From the NCBI RefSeq assembly GCF_934372025.1, contig NZ_CAKROJ010000005.1:1-64000 (forward strand): a stretch of 64,000 bases of DNA, written 5' to 3'. Position 1 is the first letter of the stretch, and each line of letters begins with the position of its first letter. Positions 52,513 to 60,679 of this stretch are shown here, in pieces. A model generated the notes under the pieces. The model worked only from the letters and a program-made list of their open reading frames with translations. It did no database searches and was not told where the DNA came from. The stretch is from an uncultured Blautia sp. (GTDB taxonomy: Bacteria; Bacillota; Clostridia; Lachnospirales; Lachnospiraceae). Made by a program: the position numbers and the translations under genes.

Positions 52513-54264
52513 TTACATTAACAGGTACGCATAGTCATTGATCACTGTACAGATCAGTCTGGAAAGATCCTCTGTCAGAATACCGGACGGCTGATCCGCC
52601 TTTACGGTTTCCTCTTTGTCACCAATTCTTATGCTTACTTCCTTTGTATTCTTGTCAAGTACGGTAAATCCGTGATTGGTACTGTTTTTCATATCTTCTT
52701 CCGAAGCAAACAGTGTAAATTTATCTTTATACGGTGCCCCTGCATACTGGCAGAAAGAACGGCAGTTTCCGCATTCATTACACATATAATCGACATGGAG
52801 GATCTGCAGAAGTTCCAATTCCGGTACTTCGATCAGCACGTTTGCACGATTCGGACATACATCTGCACAGTTTCCACATACACGTTTATGTGCTGTAAAT
52901 TCTTTGTTTTCAGAAGCATCCTTTTTCTTCAGGCAGTCAAGAAGCGGTGCGTTTCCTTCCATTTTCTTTCCTGCTTTCTTAGGTGTACTCTGATAATGCG
53001 GATCTTTCAGTGCTTCTTCTGCAAGCTTCTTTACTTTCTCAACACTGACTTCTCCGCTCTTTCCTGGCTGACATTCTCCTGCTTTTTCTGCAATACGTGT
53101 CATCCATTTATATCCGCCCGGCTTCAGAAGAACGGTTGCCACAGTTACCGGCCAGATTCCGCAGTCAATGATCTGATCAATATTCTTCTGATCTGCACCA
53201 CCGGAGAAAGACATCGGCAGCTTTCCATCAAATGCTTCGGCCAGTCGTGCTGCAACTGTGATAGAAAGCGGGAAAAGCGCCTTACCGGACATATACATTT
53301 CTTCTCCCGGAAGTTCTCCTCTCTTCGTATCTACAGGGAATGTGTTTGTAAGTTTAACTCCAAAAGACAGTCCCTCCTGTGCAGCAGCATCCATAAGACG
53401 TTTCAGCATCGGTACTGCATCCTCAAACTGAAGATCATCTTTGAAATGGAAATCTGTAAATGCCATATATCCATAACCCAGATCATCCATTGCTTTACGT
53501 ACAAAATCATATCCCAGAAGAGTTGGATTGCATTTTACATAGGTATTGATATGTTTTTCTGTCAGAAGATACATTACAATATTCTCGATCTCCTGCGGAG
53601 GACATCCATGCATGGTGGAAAGTGTGATCGAATTACAGATCTCCGCCGGAATAGCTTCGATATCTTCTCTGGTCACATGTTCAAAAAGATCCACATGTTC
53701 CAGCAGCCAGTTTCTGCATTCTTTGAAAACTTCTGTATTTCGCGCATCTTTCAGTCCTTCAATAAAAACATCGATCTTTTTGTCCTTAATACCTTCCAGA
53801 TTGTATCCGCAGGACATATTAAACTGAAATCCGTCCGGACTTCCAAGTCCGAATTCTTTTGCGATCACATGAATAAGCATCCAGCCTTTGATGTATTCTT
53901 CCATTGCCTGCGGAACGTAAAGTTCTGTAGACCATTCACAGTTGTATGCCTCATCCTCAGCTACGATACATGGCTTTGGAACACATGCGGAGAGTTCCGG
54001 TCCATCCATCTTCTGCACGGTCTTCAGTTCAAAAAATCTGGCTCCTGCAAAATAAGCTGCCACGAGGTTCTGTGCAAGCTGGGTATGAGGACCTGCTGCA
54101 GGTCCTACCGGATTTTCAAGCTTTCTTCCAAAAATTTCGACTGTTTTTTCCTGATCTGCCACATATGCTTTCTGAATACCAAACACCTGACCGGATTTTC
54201 TGTGTTCTTCCAATATCCATTCTGCCAACTGTCCAAATGGAATACTCTTCATAATATCACTCAT
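52513..54264 (-). CDS. ygfK: YgfK-like oxidoreductase lacking the central flavin/NAD domain
   Basis: This 583-aa protein starts with the dihydroorotate-dehydrogenase-like barrel of YgfK (NPVGPAAGPHTQLAQNLVAA, TLSTMHGCPPQEIE, MSFSGGADQ). It ends with a ferredoxin-like part (CGNCADVCPNRANVLIEV, CNECGNCRSFCQYAG). E. coli YgfK is, to my recollection, about 1030 aa with a GltD-like flavin/pyridine-nucleotide domain between these parts; here about 40 poorly conserved residues replace it. Electron input may come from ferredoxin. Its reported role in urate breakdown is as part of the reductive steps; biochemical detail is unknown. Confidence 0.85.
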   Translation of the reverse strand: MSDIMKSIPFGQLAEWILEEHRKSGQVFGIQKAYVADQEKTVEIFGRKLENPVGPAAGPHTQLAQNLVAAYFAGARFFELKTVQKMDGPELSACVPKPCIVAEDEAYNCEWSTELYVPQAMEEYIKGWMLIHVIAKEFGLGSPDGFQFNMSCGYNLEGIKDKKIDVFIEGLKDARNTEVFKECRNWLLEHVDLFEHVTREDIEAIPAEICNSITLSTMHGCPPQEIENIVMYLLTEKHINTYVKCNPTLLGYDFVRKAMDDLGYGYMAFTDFHFKDDLQFEDAVPMLKRLMDAAAQEGLSFGVKLTNTFPVDTKRGELPGEEMYMSGKALFPLSITVAARLAEAFDGKLPMSFSGGADQKNIDQIIDCGIWPVTVATVLLKPGGYKWMTRIAEKAGECQPGKSGEVSVEKVKKLAEEALKDPHYQSTPKKAGKKMEGNAPLLDCLKKKDASENKEFTAHKRVCGNCADVCPNRANVLIEVPELELLQILHVDYMCNECGNCRSFCQYAGAPYKDKFTLFASEEDMKNSTNHGFTVLDKNTKEVSIRIGDKEETVKADQPSGILTEDLSRLICTVINDYAYLLM

Positions 54265-54301
54265 ATTTCATTTCCTCCCTGCAAATCTTTTTTTAAATTA
54301 T

Positions 54302-55633
54302 CTAACTGTTTATATCATCTGCAAGTTCTTTTGCAGCCTGGCGGCAATCTGCCATGATCTTCTCTTCATCACACACAAGTACTTCTCGATCCTTCATAAG
54401 TGCTTTTCCATTACATATGGTAGTCTGGACCATGCTTCCATTAACTCCAAACAGAAGATGTCCGTTGCAGTTGGATTCATTCATCGGTGTCAGAGGATCA
54501 TAATCTATTACTATCACATCCGCGGCTGCACCCTCTTTCAGTATACCGAGCGGTTTTTTGAAATAACGATTTGCAATCTTTGCATTTCCCTCAAACAACA
54601 TCTGAGGAATCTCCCCCCAGGCAGCTGTCGGATCACAAAGATGATGCTTATGCAGGATATTTGCAACCTTCCATGACTCCATCATGTCATGTGTGTAACC
54701 ATCTGTTCCAAGTCCTGTCAGGATTCCTTTGTGCACCAGTTCCATCGTCGGCGGACATCCGCAGGCATTTCCCATATTTGATTCCGGATTATGAACGACC
54801 ATTGTATCTGTTTCTCTGATAAGGTCCATTTCATGTTCATTGATGTAAATACAATGTCCGAGCAGCGTCTTTGGTCCGAGAATGTTCCAGTCATACAGAC
54901 GGTCGACAATGCGTTTATTGTGTTCTTTCAGACACTGATGCAGGTCATAAATTCCCTCTGCCACATGAATATGATAGCCCACACCGTCAGGTTTCAATTC
55001 ATTGCAAAGCTCCATTGTCTCATCCGAAATGGTAAAAGATGCATGCATTCCCATCATAGCGGCAAGCATGTCACTGTCATCTTTCTGTGCATGTTTTATA
55101 AAGTTCACATTTTCCATAACAGATTCCCGGGATTTTTCCATTCCATCTCTGTCTGAGATTTCATAACAGAGACAGGTTCGGACACCGAGATCCTTTGCGG
55201 CTTCCTCGATCGCATTCAGAGATCCTGTAATATGTCCAAAGCTGGCATGATGGTCAAACACTGTAGTCACACCATTTTTGATCGAATCAATGTATGTTGC
55301 GTATGCGGAAAGTCTGGTCTGTTCCAATGTCAGATGACGGTCAATATTCCACCACATTCCCTCCAGAATATCCAGAAATCCTTTCGGATCATAGCCTCTG
55401 ACATTCAGTCCTCTTGCAAATGCACTGTAAATATGTTCATGCGCATTAATAAAAGCAGGCATAATGATTCCGCCATGCGCATCCACAAACTCAGCATCAG
55501 GGAATGCCTTTTTCACTTCATCCGTTGCTCCCACCATCTTTATGGTGCTGCCATCCACTGCTACTGCTCCATTCTCATAAAAAGCATTGGATGTATCCCG
55601 TGTGATCATTCTTCCGTTTCCAATAACTAACAT
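54302..55633 (-). CDS. ssnA: SsnA family amidohydrolase
   Basis: This 443-aa protein of the cytosine deaminase/chlorohydrolase group has PAFINAHEHIYSAFARG with the metal His pair, YHIHVAEGIYDLHQ, LGHCIYINEHE and TDGYTHDM. SsnA proteins are found with ygfK/ygeXYW in E. coli and urate-using anaerobes and may act on a purine or ring-opened intermediate. The start at ATG 55633 follows GGGAGG; the longer frame lacks a site. It leads the ssnA-ygfK-xdhD-ferredoxin operon. Confidence 0.9.
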   Translation of the reverse strand: MLVIGNGRMITRDTSNAFYENGAVAVDGSTIKMVGATDEVKKAFPDAEFVDAHGGIIMPAFINAHEHIYSAFARGLNVRGYDPKGFLDILEGMWWNIDRHLTLEQTRLSAYATYIDSIKNGVTTVFDHHASFGHITGSLNAIEEAAKDLGVRTCLCYEISDRDGMEKSRESVMENVNFIKHAQKDDSDMLAAMMGMHASFTISDETMELCNELKPDGVGYHIHVAEGIYDLHQCLKEHNKRIVDRLYDWNILGPKTLLGHCIYINEHEMDLIRETDTMVVHNPESNMGNACGCPPTMELVHKGILTGLGTDGYTHDMMESWKVANILHKHHLCDPTAAWGEIPQMLFEGNAKIANRYFKKPLGILKEGAAADVIVIDYDPLTPMNESNCNGHLLFGVNGSMVQTTICNGKALMKDREVLVCDEEKIMADCRQAAKELADDINS

Positions 55634-55710
55634 ATCGTTCCTCCCTGCCTTGTGAATTCTTTCCAATACATGGTGAAATTTCCCATAAGTTTTCGGTGTT
55701 TTGTACTATT

Positions 55711-55739
55711 AATGTAACATACTTCCGATGATATTTCAA
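55711..55739 (-). promoter_or_regulatory. Promoter of the ssnA operon
   Basis: Minus strand TTGAAA (55734-55739), 17-bp spacer, TACATT (55711-55716). Confidence 0.6.
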
Positions 55740-55789
55740 CAAATACTTAAAAATTCTTTTTGGTATTCAAAAAAATTTTGTATGTTTCT

Positions 55790-55835
55790 AAAAAAAGAAA
55801 GCAACGAACCCATAAATCAGCTCCGTTGCTTTCTT
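55790..55835 (-). terminator. Terminator of the cobalamin operon
   Basis: A 10-bp stem GAAAGCAACG / CGTTGCTTTC is followed on the minus strand by a run of seven T. It ends the cobT-cobC operon before the ssnA promoter. Confidence 0.8.
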
Positions 55836-55883
55836 TTCGTACCTGACGGCTTACCTGAGAAACCGCCTGTTTATTTTATCTGT

Positions 55884-56492
55884 TTATTTTATCTGTTCAG
55901 TTTTTTGTTCTTCGAGAAGCTTCAGACTTCTCCTGTCCTTTTTCCAGAGAACCGGATCCAGCTCCACCAGATAACCACATCCATTTCCAAGATGCCATTC
56001 ATAAAATTCTTTCTTCGGTACCGCATACCTCTCCATGATGTTCATGATCGTACCGCCATGAACAACCATTGCCGCCTCTTCGATATTTTCCCGAATGCAG
56101 GCCGTTACCGCTCTCTGAAATCCTTCGATATTACGTGCGGCACATTCTTCCTTGCTCTCTCCGCCCGGAAAAGCCATTATTCCATTGCTGTCGATCCATG
56201 CCTGGTATCTCGGATCCCCCGAAAGCTCTTTGTAATTTTTATTCTCAAACTCTCCAAAATCACATTCCGCAAGCTGATCAATGATCCGCACTTTCTGACC
56301 TGAAAACAGGATTTCTGCTGTCTCCCGACAGCGGCGCAGAGGACTTACAAAAACAGTCTGCACTGCCGGATAACTGAGGTTTTTCAGCATCTCAATCCCT
56401 TCCGGGCATAATGCCTCATCCGTCACCCCAATATATCTCTGATGGCGGTTGCCCTCTGTCATTCCATGACGTATCAGCCATATTTTAAGCAT
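55884..56492 (-). CDS. cobC: Histidine phosphatase family protein, probable CobC
   Basis: This 202-aa phosphatase of the phosphoglycerate-mutase fold has WLIRHGMTEGN at the start (phospho-His in RHG), SPLRRCRETAEIL and VVHGGTIMN (second His). Position at the end of cobT-cobU-cobS suggests alpha-ribazole-phosphate phosphatase; other small phosphatases share the motifs. It overlaps the preceding gene by 8 nt. Confidence 0.82.
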   Translation of the reverse strand: MLKIWLIRHGMTEGNRHQRYIGVTDEALCPEGIEMLKNLSYPAVQTVFVSPLRRCRETAEILFSGQKVRIIDQLAECDFGEFENKNYKELSGDPRYQAWIDSNGIMAFPGGESKEECAARNIEGFQRAVTACIRENIEEAAMVVHGGTIMNIMERYAVPKKEFYEWHLGNGCGYLVELDPVLWKKDRRSLKLLEEQKTEQIK

Positions 56493-56865
56493 GTTTTATC
56501 ACCATCCCGATTCCACAGACAACCCGTGTAACTTCACTGCTGTATGCAGCAAGCTTTGTACAGATTCTGCCAACTGCTTCTCTGTAGGCACGATCAAACT
56601 TATCCATCGGTACAACACCATACCCAACCTCATCCGACACAAGGATTACATCCGGATTACAGTCTATCAGGCATTCTGCCAGTTCACTGACATCTTTATC
56701 TGCCTGCATTTCACGGCGGATAAACTCATGAAAATCGAAAATTCCCTGCGCTGTTCTGATGGAATCCCAGTCTGCTTCCCTGCCATTCACCCAGATAATA
56801 TCCGGATATTTTTTACTGGCCAGAGCCTTCTTTCCCTGGCAGGCTCCTCCTATGATCATTTCCAT
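56485..56865 (-). CDS. Short CobU-like protein
   Basis: This 126-aa relative of CobU has a P-loop-like IGGACQGKKA at the N-terminus and the CobU C-terminal pattern SDEVGYGVVPMDKFDRAYRE with CTKLAAYSSEVTRVVCGI. The middle part carrying the guanylylated His of CobU is missing or unrecognisable, so it is unlikely to act as a full kinase/guanylyltransferase. It lies between cobS and cobC; it may help the complete CobU encoded at 57654-58205. Confidence 0.7.
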   Translation of the reverse strand: MEMIIGGACQGKKALASKKYPDIIWVNGREADWDSIRTAQGIFDFHEFIRREMQADKDVSELAECLIDCNPDVILVSDEVGYGVVPMDKFDRAYREAVGRICTKLAAYSSEVTRVVCGIGMVIKHA

Positions 56866-56880
56866 ATTTTTTCCTCACAC

Positions 56881-57666
56881 TTAAAAATTAACACTGACTA
56901 CAGCCAGCACCAGCACGATCCATACTTCACAAAGGCACAGAAAATATCCTGAAAGATCACCTGTAGTTCCGCCAAAATACTTCAATGCCTTATGTCTGTA
57001 AAAAGCAAATACCAGAAGTGCTGTAAGGATCACAGCAGCTCCCCATACCGGCTGTATACAGATCATGCATGCGGTAAGCAGGATCAGATAGATCACCAGT
57101 GTATTTCTCACTCTTAAATCCTTTGCTTTTCGCGAAAATTCTGCAACTGTACCACTGGCATTTGCTTTTGGTAATGAAATGACACCAAGTCCTGACAGAG
57201 ATCTGGATACCATATATCCCAACGCCAGCACATACAGCACTCCCCTGTCATCTGCTTTTACGATCTGGCTCATTCCACCATACATAGCAACAAAATAAAC
57301 ACATGCTGTAATAACCGCAAATGCACCGGCATGTGAATCTTTCAGGATTTCCAGCCGCTTTTCCCTGTCTCTCCATGAACTCAATGCATCCGATGTATCA
57401 AGCAGTCCATCCACATGGATCCCTCCGGTTACAAATATCGGTATCAGAACCAGTACTGCTGTAATAAATCCATCACTCATCCCCAGATAACGGCAGAGCC
57501 ATTCTGCTGCCAGCATAATGGCTCCCACCGCCGCTCCGACAAATGGAAAGAAACAAAGCATATACCGCATGTTTTCTTCTGACCAGTCTGCCTGCGGCAT
57601 CGGAATCTTGGAAAACATGGCAAATGCGATTTTAAAACTGTTCCACAGACTTTTCACATCCCACAC
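56881..57666 (-). CDS. cobS: Adenosylcobinamide-GDP ribazoletransferase (cobalamin synthase)
   Basis: This 261-aa polytopic membrane enzyme joins adenosylcobinamide-GDP and alpha-ribazole in the last assembly step of the cobalamin nucleotide loop. The motif GGIHVDGLLDTSDALSS and AFAVITACVYF fit the family, with six or seven membrane helices. It overlaps cobU by 13 nt. Confidence 0.94.
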   Translation of the reverse strand: MWDVKSLWNSFKIAFAMFSKIPMPQADWSEENMRYMLCFFPFVGAAVGAIMLAAEWLCRYLGMSDGFITAVLVLIPIFVTGGIHVDGLLDTSDALSSWRDREKRLEILKDSHAGAFAVITACVYFVAMYGGMSQIVKADDRGVLYVLALGYMVSRSLSGLGVISLPKANASGTVAEFSRKAKDLRVRNTLVIYLILLTACMICIQPVWGAAVILTALLVFAFYRHKALKYFGGTTGDLSGYFLCLCEVWIVLVLAVVSVNF

Positions 57667-58205
57667 ATCCTTCCTGTTTTCTCTGCAATGACTTTTTTAT
57701 GATATACAGGAATTCCGTAGACAACTTCCACCACCTCATCTGCAAGTGCACCAAGCTGCTGATTGATCGCCCCCAGATATTTCTGATAAGTATCGGTTTC
57801 TCCCTGGTACGTAACTGCTTCAGAAAAAATCTCATTCGTGACAATTATCAGATTCTCAGCCTGTTCTTTCAGTCGCCGGACACCATTCATAACAGCTTCA
57901 ACCGTATTCTCATGTGCACCATCTTCCTGAAACATCTCATTCGCAGTCAGATTGGACATACACTCCAGAAGAACAGTGCTTTTGGCAGGCACCTCCAGCT
58001 GCGAAAGTCCGGTGTAACACTCTATTGTCTCGAATCCTTTTCCCTGACGCATTTTACGATGCCGCTGCACACGCTTCTTACTTTCTTCATCAAACGGATA
58101 CATCGTCGCTATGTAAATCCGCTTTTCTGTTCCGGTTGCAACTACGCAGTCTTCCGCAAAAGCAGATTTTCCGCTTCCGCTTCCTCCTGTAACAAGAATC
58201 ATCAT
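57654..58205 (-). CDS. cobU: Adenosylcobinamide kinase / guanylyltransferase
   Basis: This 183-aa protein activates adenosylcobinamide to its GDP form. P-loop VTGGSGSGKSAFAE at 5-18 and the YIATMYPFDEESKKRVQRHR segment contain the His that carries GMP. The usual VTNEVG segment reads VTNEIFSEAV here, a deviation from the consensus. It begins 2 nt after cobT ends. Confidence 0.88.
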   Translation of the reverse strand: MMILVTGGSGSGKSAFAEDCVVATGTEKRIYIATMYPFDEESKKRVQRHRKMRQGKGFETIECYTGLSQLEVPAKSTVLLECMSNLTANEMFQEDGAHENTVEAVMNGVRRLKEQAENLIIVTNEIFSEAVTYQGETDTYQKYLGAINQQLGALADEVVEVVYGIPVYHKKVIAEKTGRMCGM

Positions 58206-58207
58206 CT

Positions 58208-59260
58208 TTATACAAGCTCCTCATACTGTTCTACATGAATATCCTCAAAGGTGCTCATAGAATCGTATACTGCAATTCCCATATCAAGGAACGGGAACAG
58301 TGCAACCGCTCCGCTTCCTTCACCAAGACACATCTCGCCATGAATCACAGCCTCTTTTCCAAGCGCCTCCAGTATCAGACGAGCTGCCGGTTCCTTGGAA
58401 ACATGTGATGCGATCATATACTCTCCCGCTGTCGGACAGATACGCTGTGCGATCAATGCAGCCACGCAGGAAATAAATCCATCGATCACAACCGGCACTC
58501 CTAATGCTGCGCCGCCAAGAAACATGCCTGCCATACCGGCAATATCAAAGCCTCCGACTTTCGCCAGAACGTCAATTGCATCTTCCGGATCCGGACAGTT
58601 TACTTCAATTGCTTTCTTAATCGCATTGATTTTTCTGGCAAGTCCTTCACCAGAAAGACCAGCGCCTCTTCCGGTCATCTCTTCGACCGATTTGTCAAGA
58701 AGGACAGCTGCCACAGCACTGCTCGTCGTTGTATTTCCGATTCCCATTTCACCTGTTGCAAGAAGTCCATATCCATCTTCTTTCAGGCGGCGAACCATCT
58801 CAATTCCTGCCTCCAGAGCCTGTACAGCCTGCGCTCTGCTCATGGCCGGTCCTTTTGTCATATTGGCTGTGCCGTATGCGATCTTCAGATCCGTTGGAAC
58901 CTTAGTATCCACCACCATACCTATATCTACAGGAAATACTTTCGTTCCGCACTGCCGACTCATAACACAGGCTGAGGTATCACCGGAAAGAAAGTTTTCA
59001 GCTACGATAGCAGTCACTTCCTGTCCTGTCTGAGTAACTCCTTCTTCTACTACGCCGTTATCTGCGCACATCGGTACCAGCGCACGTTTTTTAACCGATA
59101 CATCTGCACTTCCTGTTATACCTGCGATCTGAATCACCAGTTTTTCCATTTTTCCAAGAGAATGCAGTGGTTTTGCAATGCTGTCCCAGCGTTTTGCAGC
59201 CATCTCCATTGCAGTTTTGTCTAATGGTTTTATCTGAGCCAATGTTTCTTCCAGTGTCAT
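58208..59260 (-). CDS. cobT: Nicotinate-nucleotide-dimethylbenzimidazole phosphoribosyltransferase
   Basis: This 350-aa enzyme activates the lower-ligand base of cobamides to its alpha-ribotide. MCADNGVVEEGVTQTGQEVT, GEMGIGNTTTSSAVAAVLL and the C-terminal LGEGSGAVALFP (catalytic Glu region) are intact. It is first in the five-gene cobamide operon. Only 27 nt separate it from the upstream gtrA-like gene, too little for a cobalamin riboswitch. Confidence 0.95.
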   Translation of the reverse strand: MTLEETLAQIKPLDKTAMEMAAKRWDSIAKPLHSLGKMEKLVIQIAGITGSADVSVKKRALVPMCADNGVVEEGVTQTGQEVTAIVAENFLSGDTSACVMSRQCGTKVFPVDIGMVVDTKVPTDLKIAYGTANMTKGPAMSRAQAVQALEAGIEMVRRLKEDGYGLLATGEMGIGNTTTSSAVAAVLLDKSVEEMTGRGAGLSGEGLARKINAIKKAIEVNCPDPEDAIDVLAKVGGFDIAGMAGMFLGGAALGVPVVIDGFISCVAALIAQRICPTAGEYMIASHVSKEPAARLILEALGKEAVIHGEMCLGEGSGAVALFPFLDMGIAVYDSMSTFEDIHVEQYEELV

Positions 59261-59287
59261 TTTTATCCCTCCAGATTTTGTCTTTCT

Positions 59288-59710
59288 TTATTTTTTTCCT
59301 GTCGTAAATACAAAAAACTTGCTGAACACATAATTCAGTGCAAGTACAATGAATTGTGTGCAGAACTTCCCGATCATATCACTCAATCCCATAATTTCAA
59401 CAAGCAGCCATACTCCGCCAACCTCTATTACCATTGTAAGAAGACGGGCACTGACAAATTTGCAAAACGGATGAATATGATCCTTCAGTGTTTCACATTT
59501 ATCCTGAAACACAAACTTTGAATTTACTATGTACGCAAAAATAATTGCAATAATAATAGAAATCACGTTTGCAATGTTTAATTCCACATTACATTTACGG
59601 AGTACAAAAAAACATACCAGGTTCACCAGCGTCGTACATCCGCCAAAAAATATATATCTGATCACATCATTATTATAAAAACACAAAATCAGCTCTTTTA
59701 ATTTCTTCAT
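59288..59710 (-). CDS. GtrA-like membrane protein
   Basis: This 140-aa protein has four membrane helices and the GtrA start YIFFGGCTTLVNLVCFFVLR. GtrA/GtcA proteins are thought to flip undecaprenyl-phosphate-linked sugars. With the adjacent GT2 and YfhO genes it forms the three-part system that glycosylates lipoteichoic acid or similar polymers in B. subtilis and Listeria. Confidence 0.87.
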   Translation of the reverse strand: MKKLKELILCFYNNDVIRYIFFGGCTTLVNLVCFFVLRKCNVELNIANVISIIIAIIFAYIVNSKFVFQDKCETLKDHIHPFCKFVSARLLTMVIEVGGVWLLVEIMGLSDMIGKFCTQFIVLALNYVFSKFFVFTTGKK

Positions 59711-59722
59711 TGAATTCTCCTG

Positions 59723-60679
59723 TTACACATCATGTCTGATGCTGTCTGCCGCCTCATGATCTCCACGTATGATCTGAGATACAATATATCTCGGACGACG
59801 TTTTACTTCTTCATATATTTTGGCAAGATAATAACCGATCACACCAAGACTCAGCATAATCGCACTGCCGATCAGAAGAAGGACAAGAATTGTTGTTGTA
59901 TAGCCTTCGATCGCATGTCCACGGAAATACTGAATCAGGGAATACAGGATCATGATCAGTGAACATCCGAAACAGATTCCTCCGCCAACCGTTACAAACT
60001 GAAGTGGTGCTGTCGTAAACGCAACAATATTGGTAAATGCATATTTAACCAATGCCCACGTAGACCACTTGGATTCTCCCGCCTCACGCTCCTGTACCTC
60101 AAACTCGACATAAGTTGTCTTAAAACCTACCCAGTTAGACGTAGCTCTGAAAAATATATTTCTCTCTGAAAGTGACAGAATACTGTTGACCGCTTTTCGG
60201 TCCAGCATCTTGAAATCGGACGTATTCTGCATATCAACTTTCGTGGCTTTGGACATCAGCCCATAAAACAGTCCGGCACTTTCTTTATGAAGAAAGCTTT
60301 CTTTTCCACGGCTCTTCTTGATTCCTTCAATTACCTCATATCCTTCTTCCCACTTGTGATACATCTCCACAAGTGTTGCAGGCGGATGCTGAAGATCACA
60401 ATCCATAACTGCGACCACATCTCCTGAGGCCTGTGCCAGTCCCGCAAAAACTGCCGCTTCTTTGCCAAAATTTCGCGAGAAACAAACACCTGTGATATTT
60501 GGATCTTTTTCTCCTGCTTTCAGGATCTCATTCCACGTATTATCTTTGGAACCATCATTAACAAGTACCAGCTCATAGGAAATTCCTGCTTCTGACAGAA
60601 CCTCATGAAGCACACGGCAGGCCTTCCCTACCATAAGTTCTTCATTGTAAGCCGGAAGCACGACTGATAATATACTCAT
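59723..60679 (-). CDS. Family 2 glycosyltransferase, GtrB/CsbB-like
   Basis: This 318-aa membrane-anchored glycosyltransferase is of the DPM1/GtrB group and probably makes a polyprenyl-phosphate sugar. SVVLPAYNEE, LVNDGSKDNTW, VVAVMDCDLQHPPATL (DxD-type metal site) and YKRRPRY-like C-terminal end are seen, with two C-terminal membrane helices (about 230-295). The sugar is unknown. It overlaps the YfhO gene by 4 nt. Confidence 0.92.
   Translation of the reverse strand: MSILSVVLPAYNEELMVGKACRVLHEVLSEAGISYELVLVNDGSKDNTWNEILKAGEKDPNITGVCFSRNFGKEAAVFAGLAQASGDVVAVMDCDLQHPPATLVEMYHKWEEGYEVIEGIKKSRGKESFLHKESAGLFYGLMSKATKVDMQNTSDFKMLDRKAVNSILSLSERNIFFRATSNWVGFKTTYVEFEVQEREAGESKWSTWALVKYAFTNIVAFTTAPLQFVTVGGGICFGCSLIMILYSLIQYFRGHAIEGYTTTILVLLLIGSAIMLSLGVIGYYLAKIYEEVKRRPRYIVSQIIRGDHEAADSIRHDV

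Noticed and set aside
52672..54357. Long plus-strand open frame (561 codons) opposite ygfK
   Set aside because: It lies entirely antisense to a well-conserved gene, has no ribosome site, and its translation is Cys/His/Phe/Ser-rich in the manner of a mirror frame.
58395..59287. Cobalamin riboswitch for the cobT operon
   Set aside because: Only 27 nt separate cobT from the upstream gene, and no B12-box-like sequence was seen.
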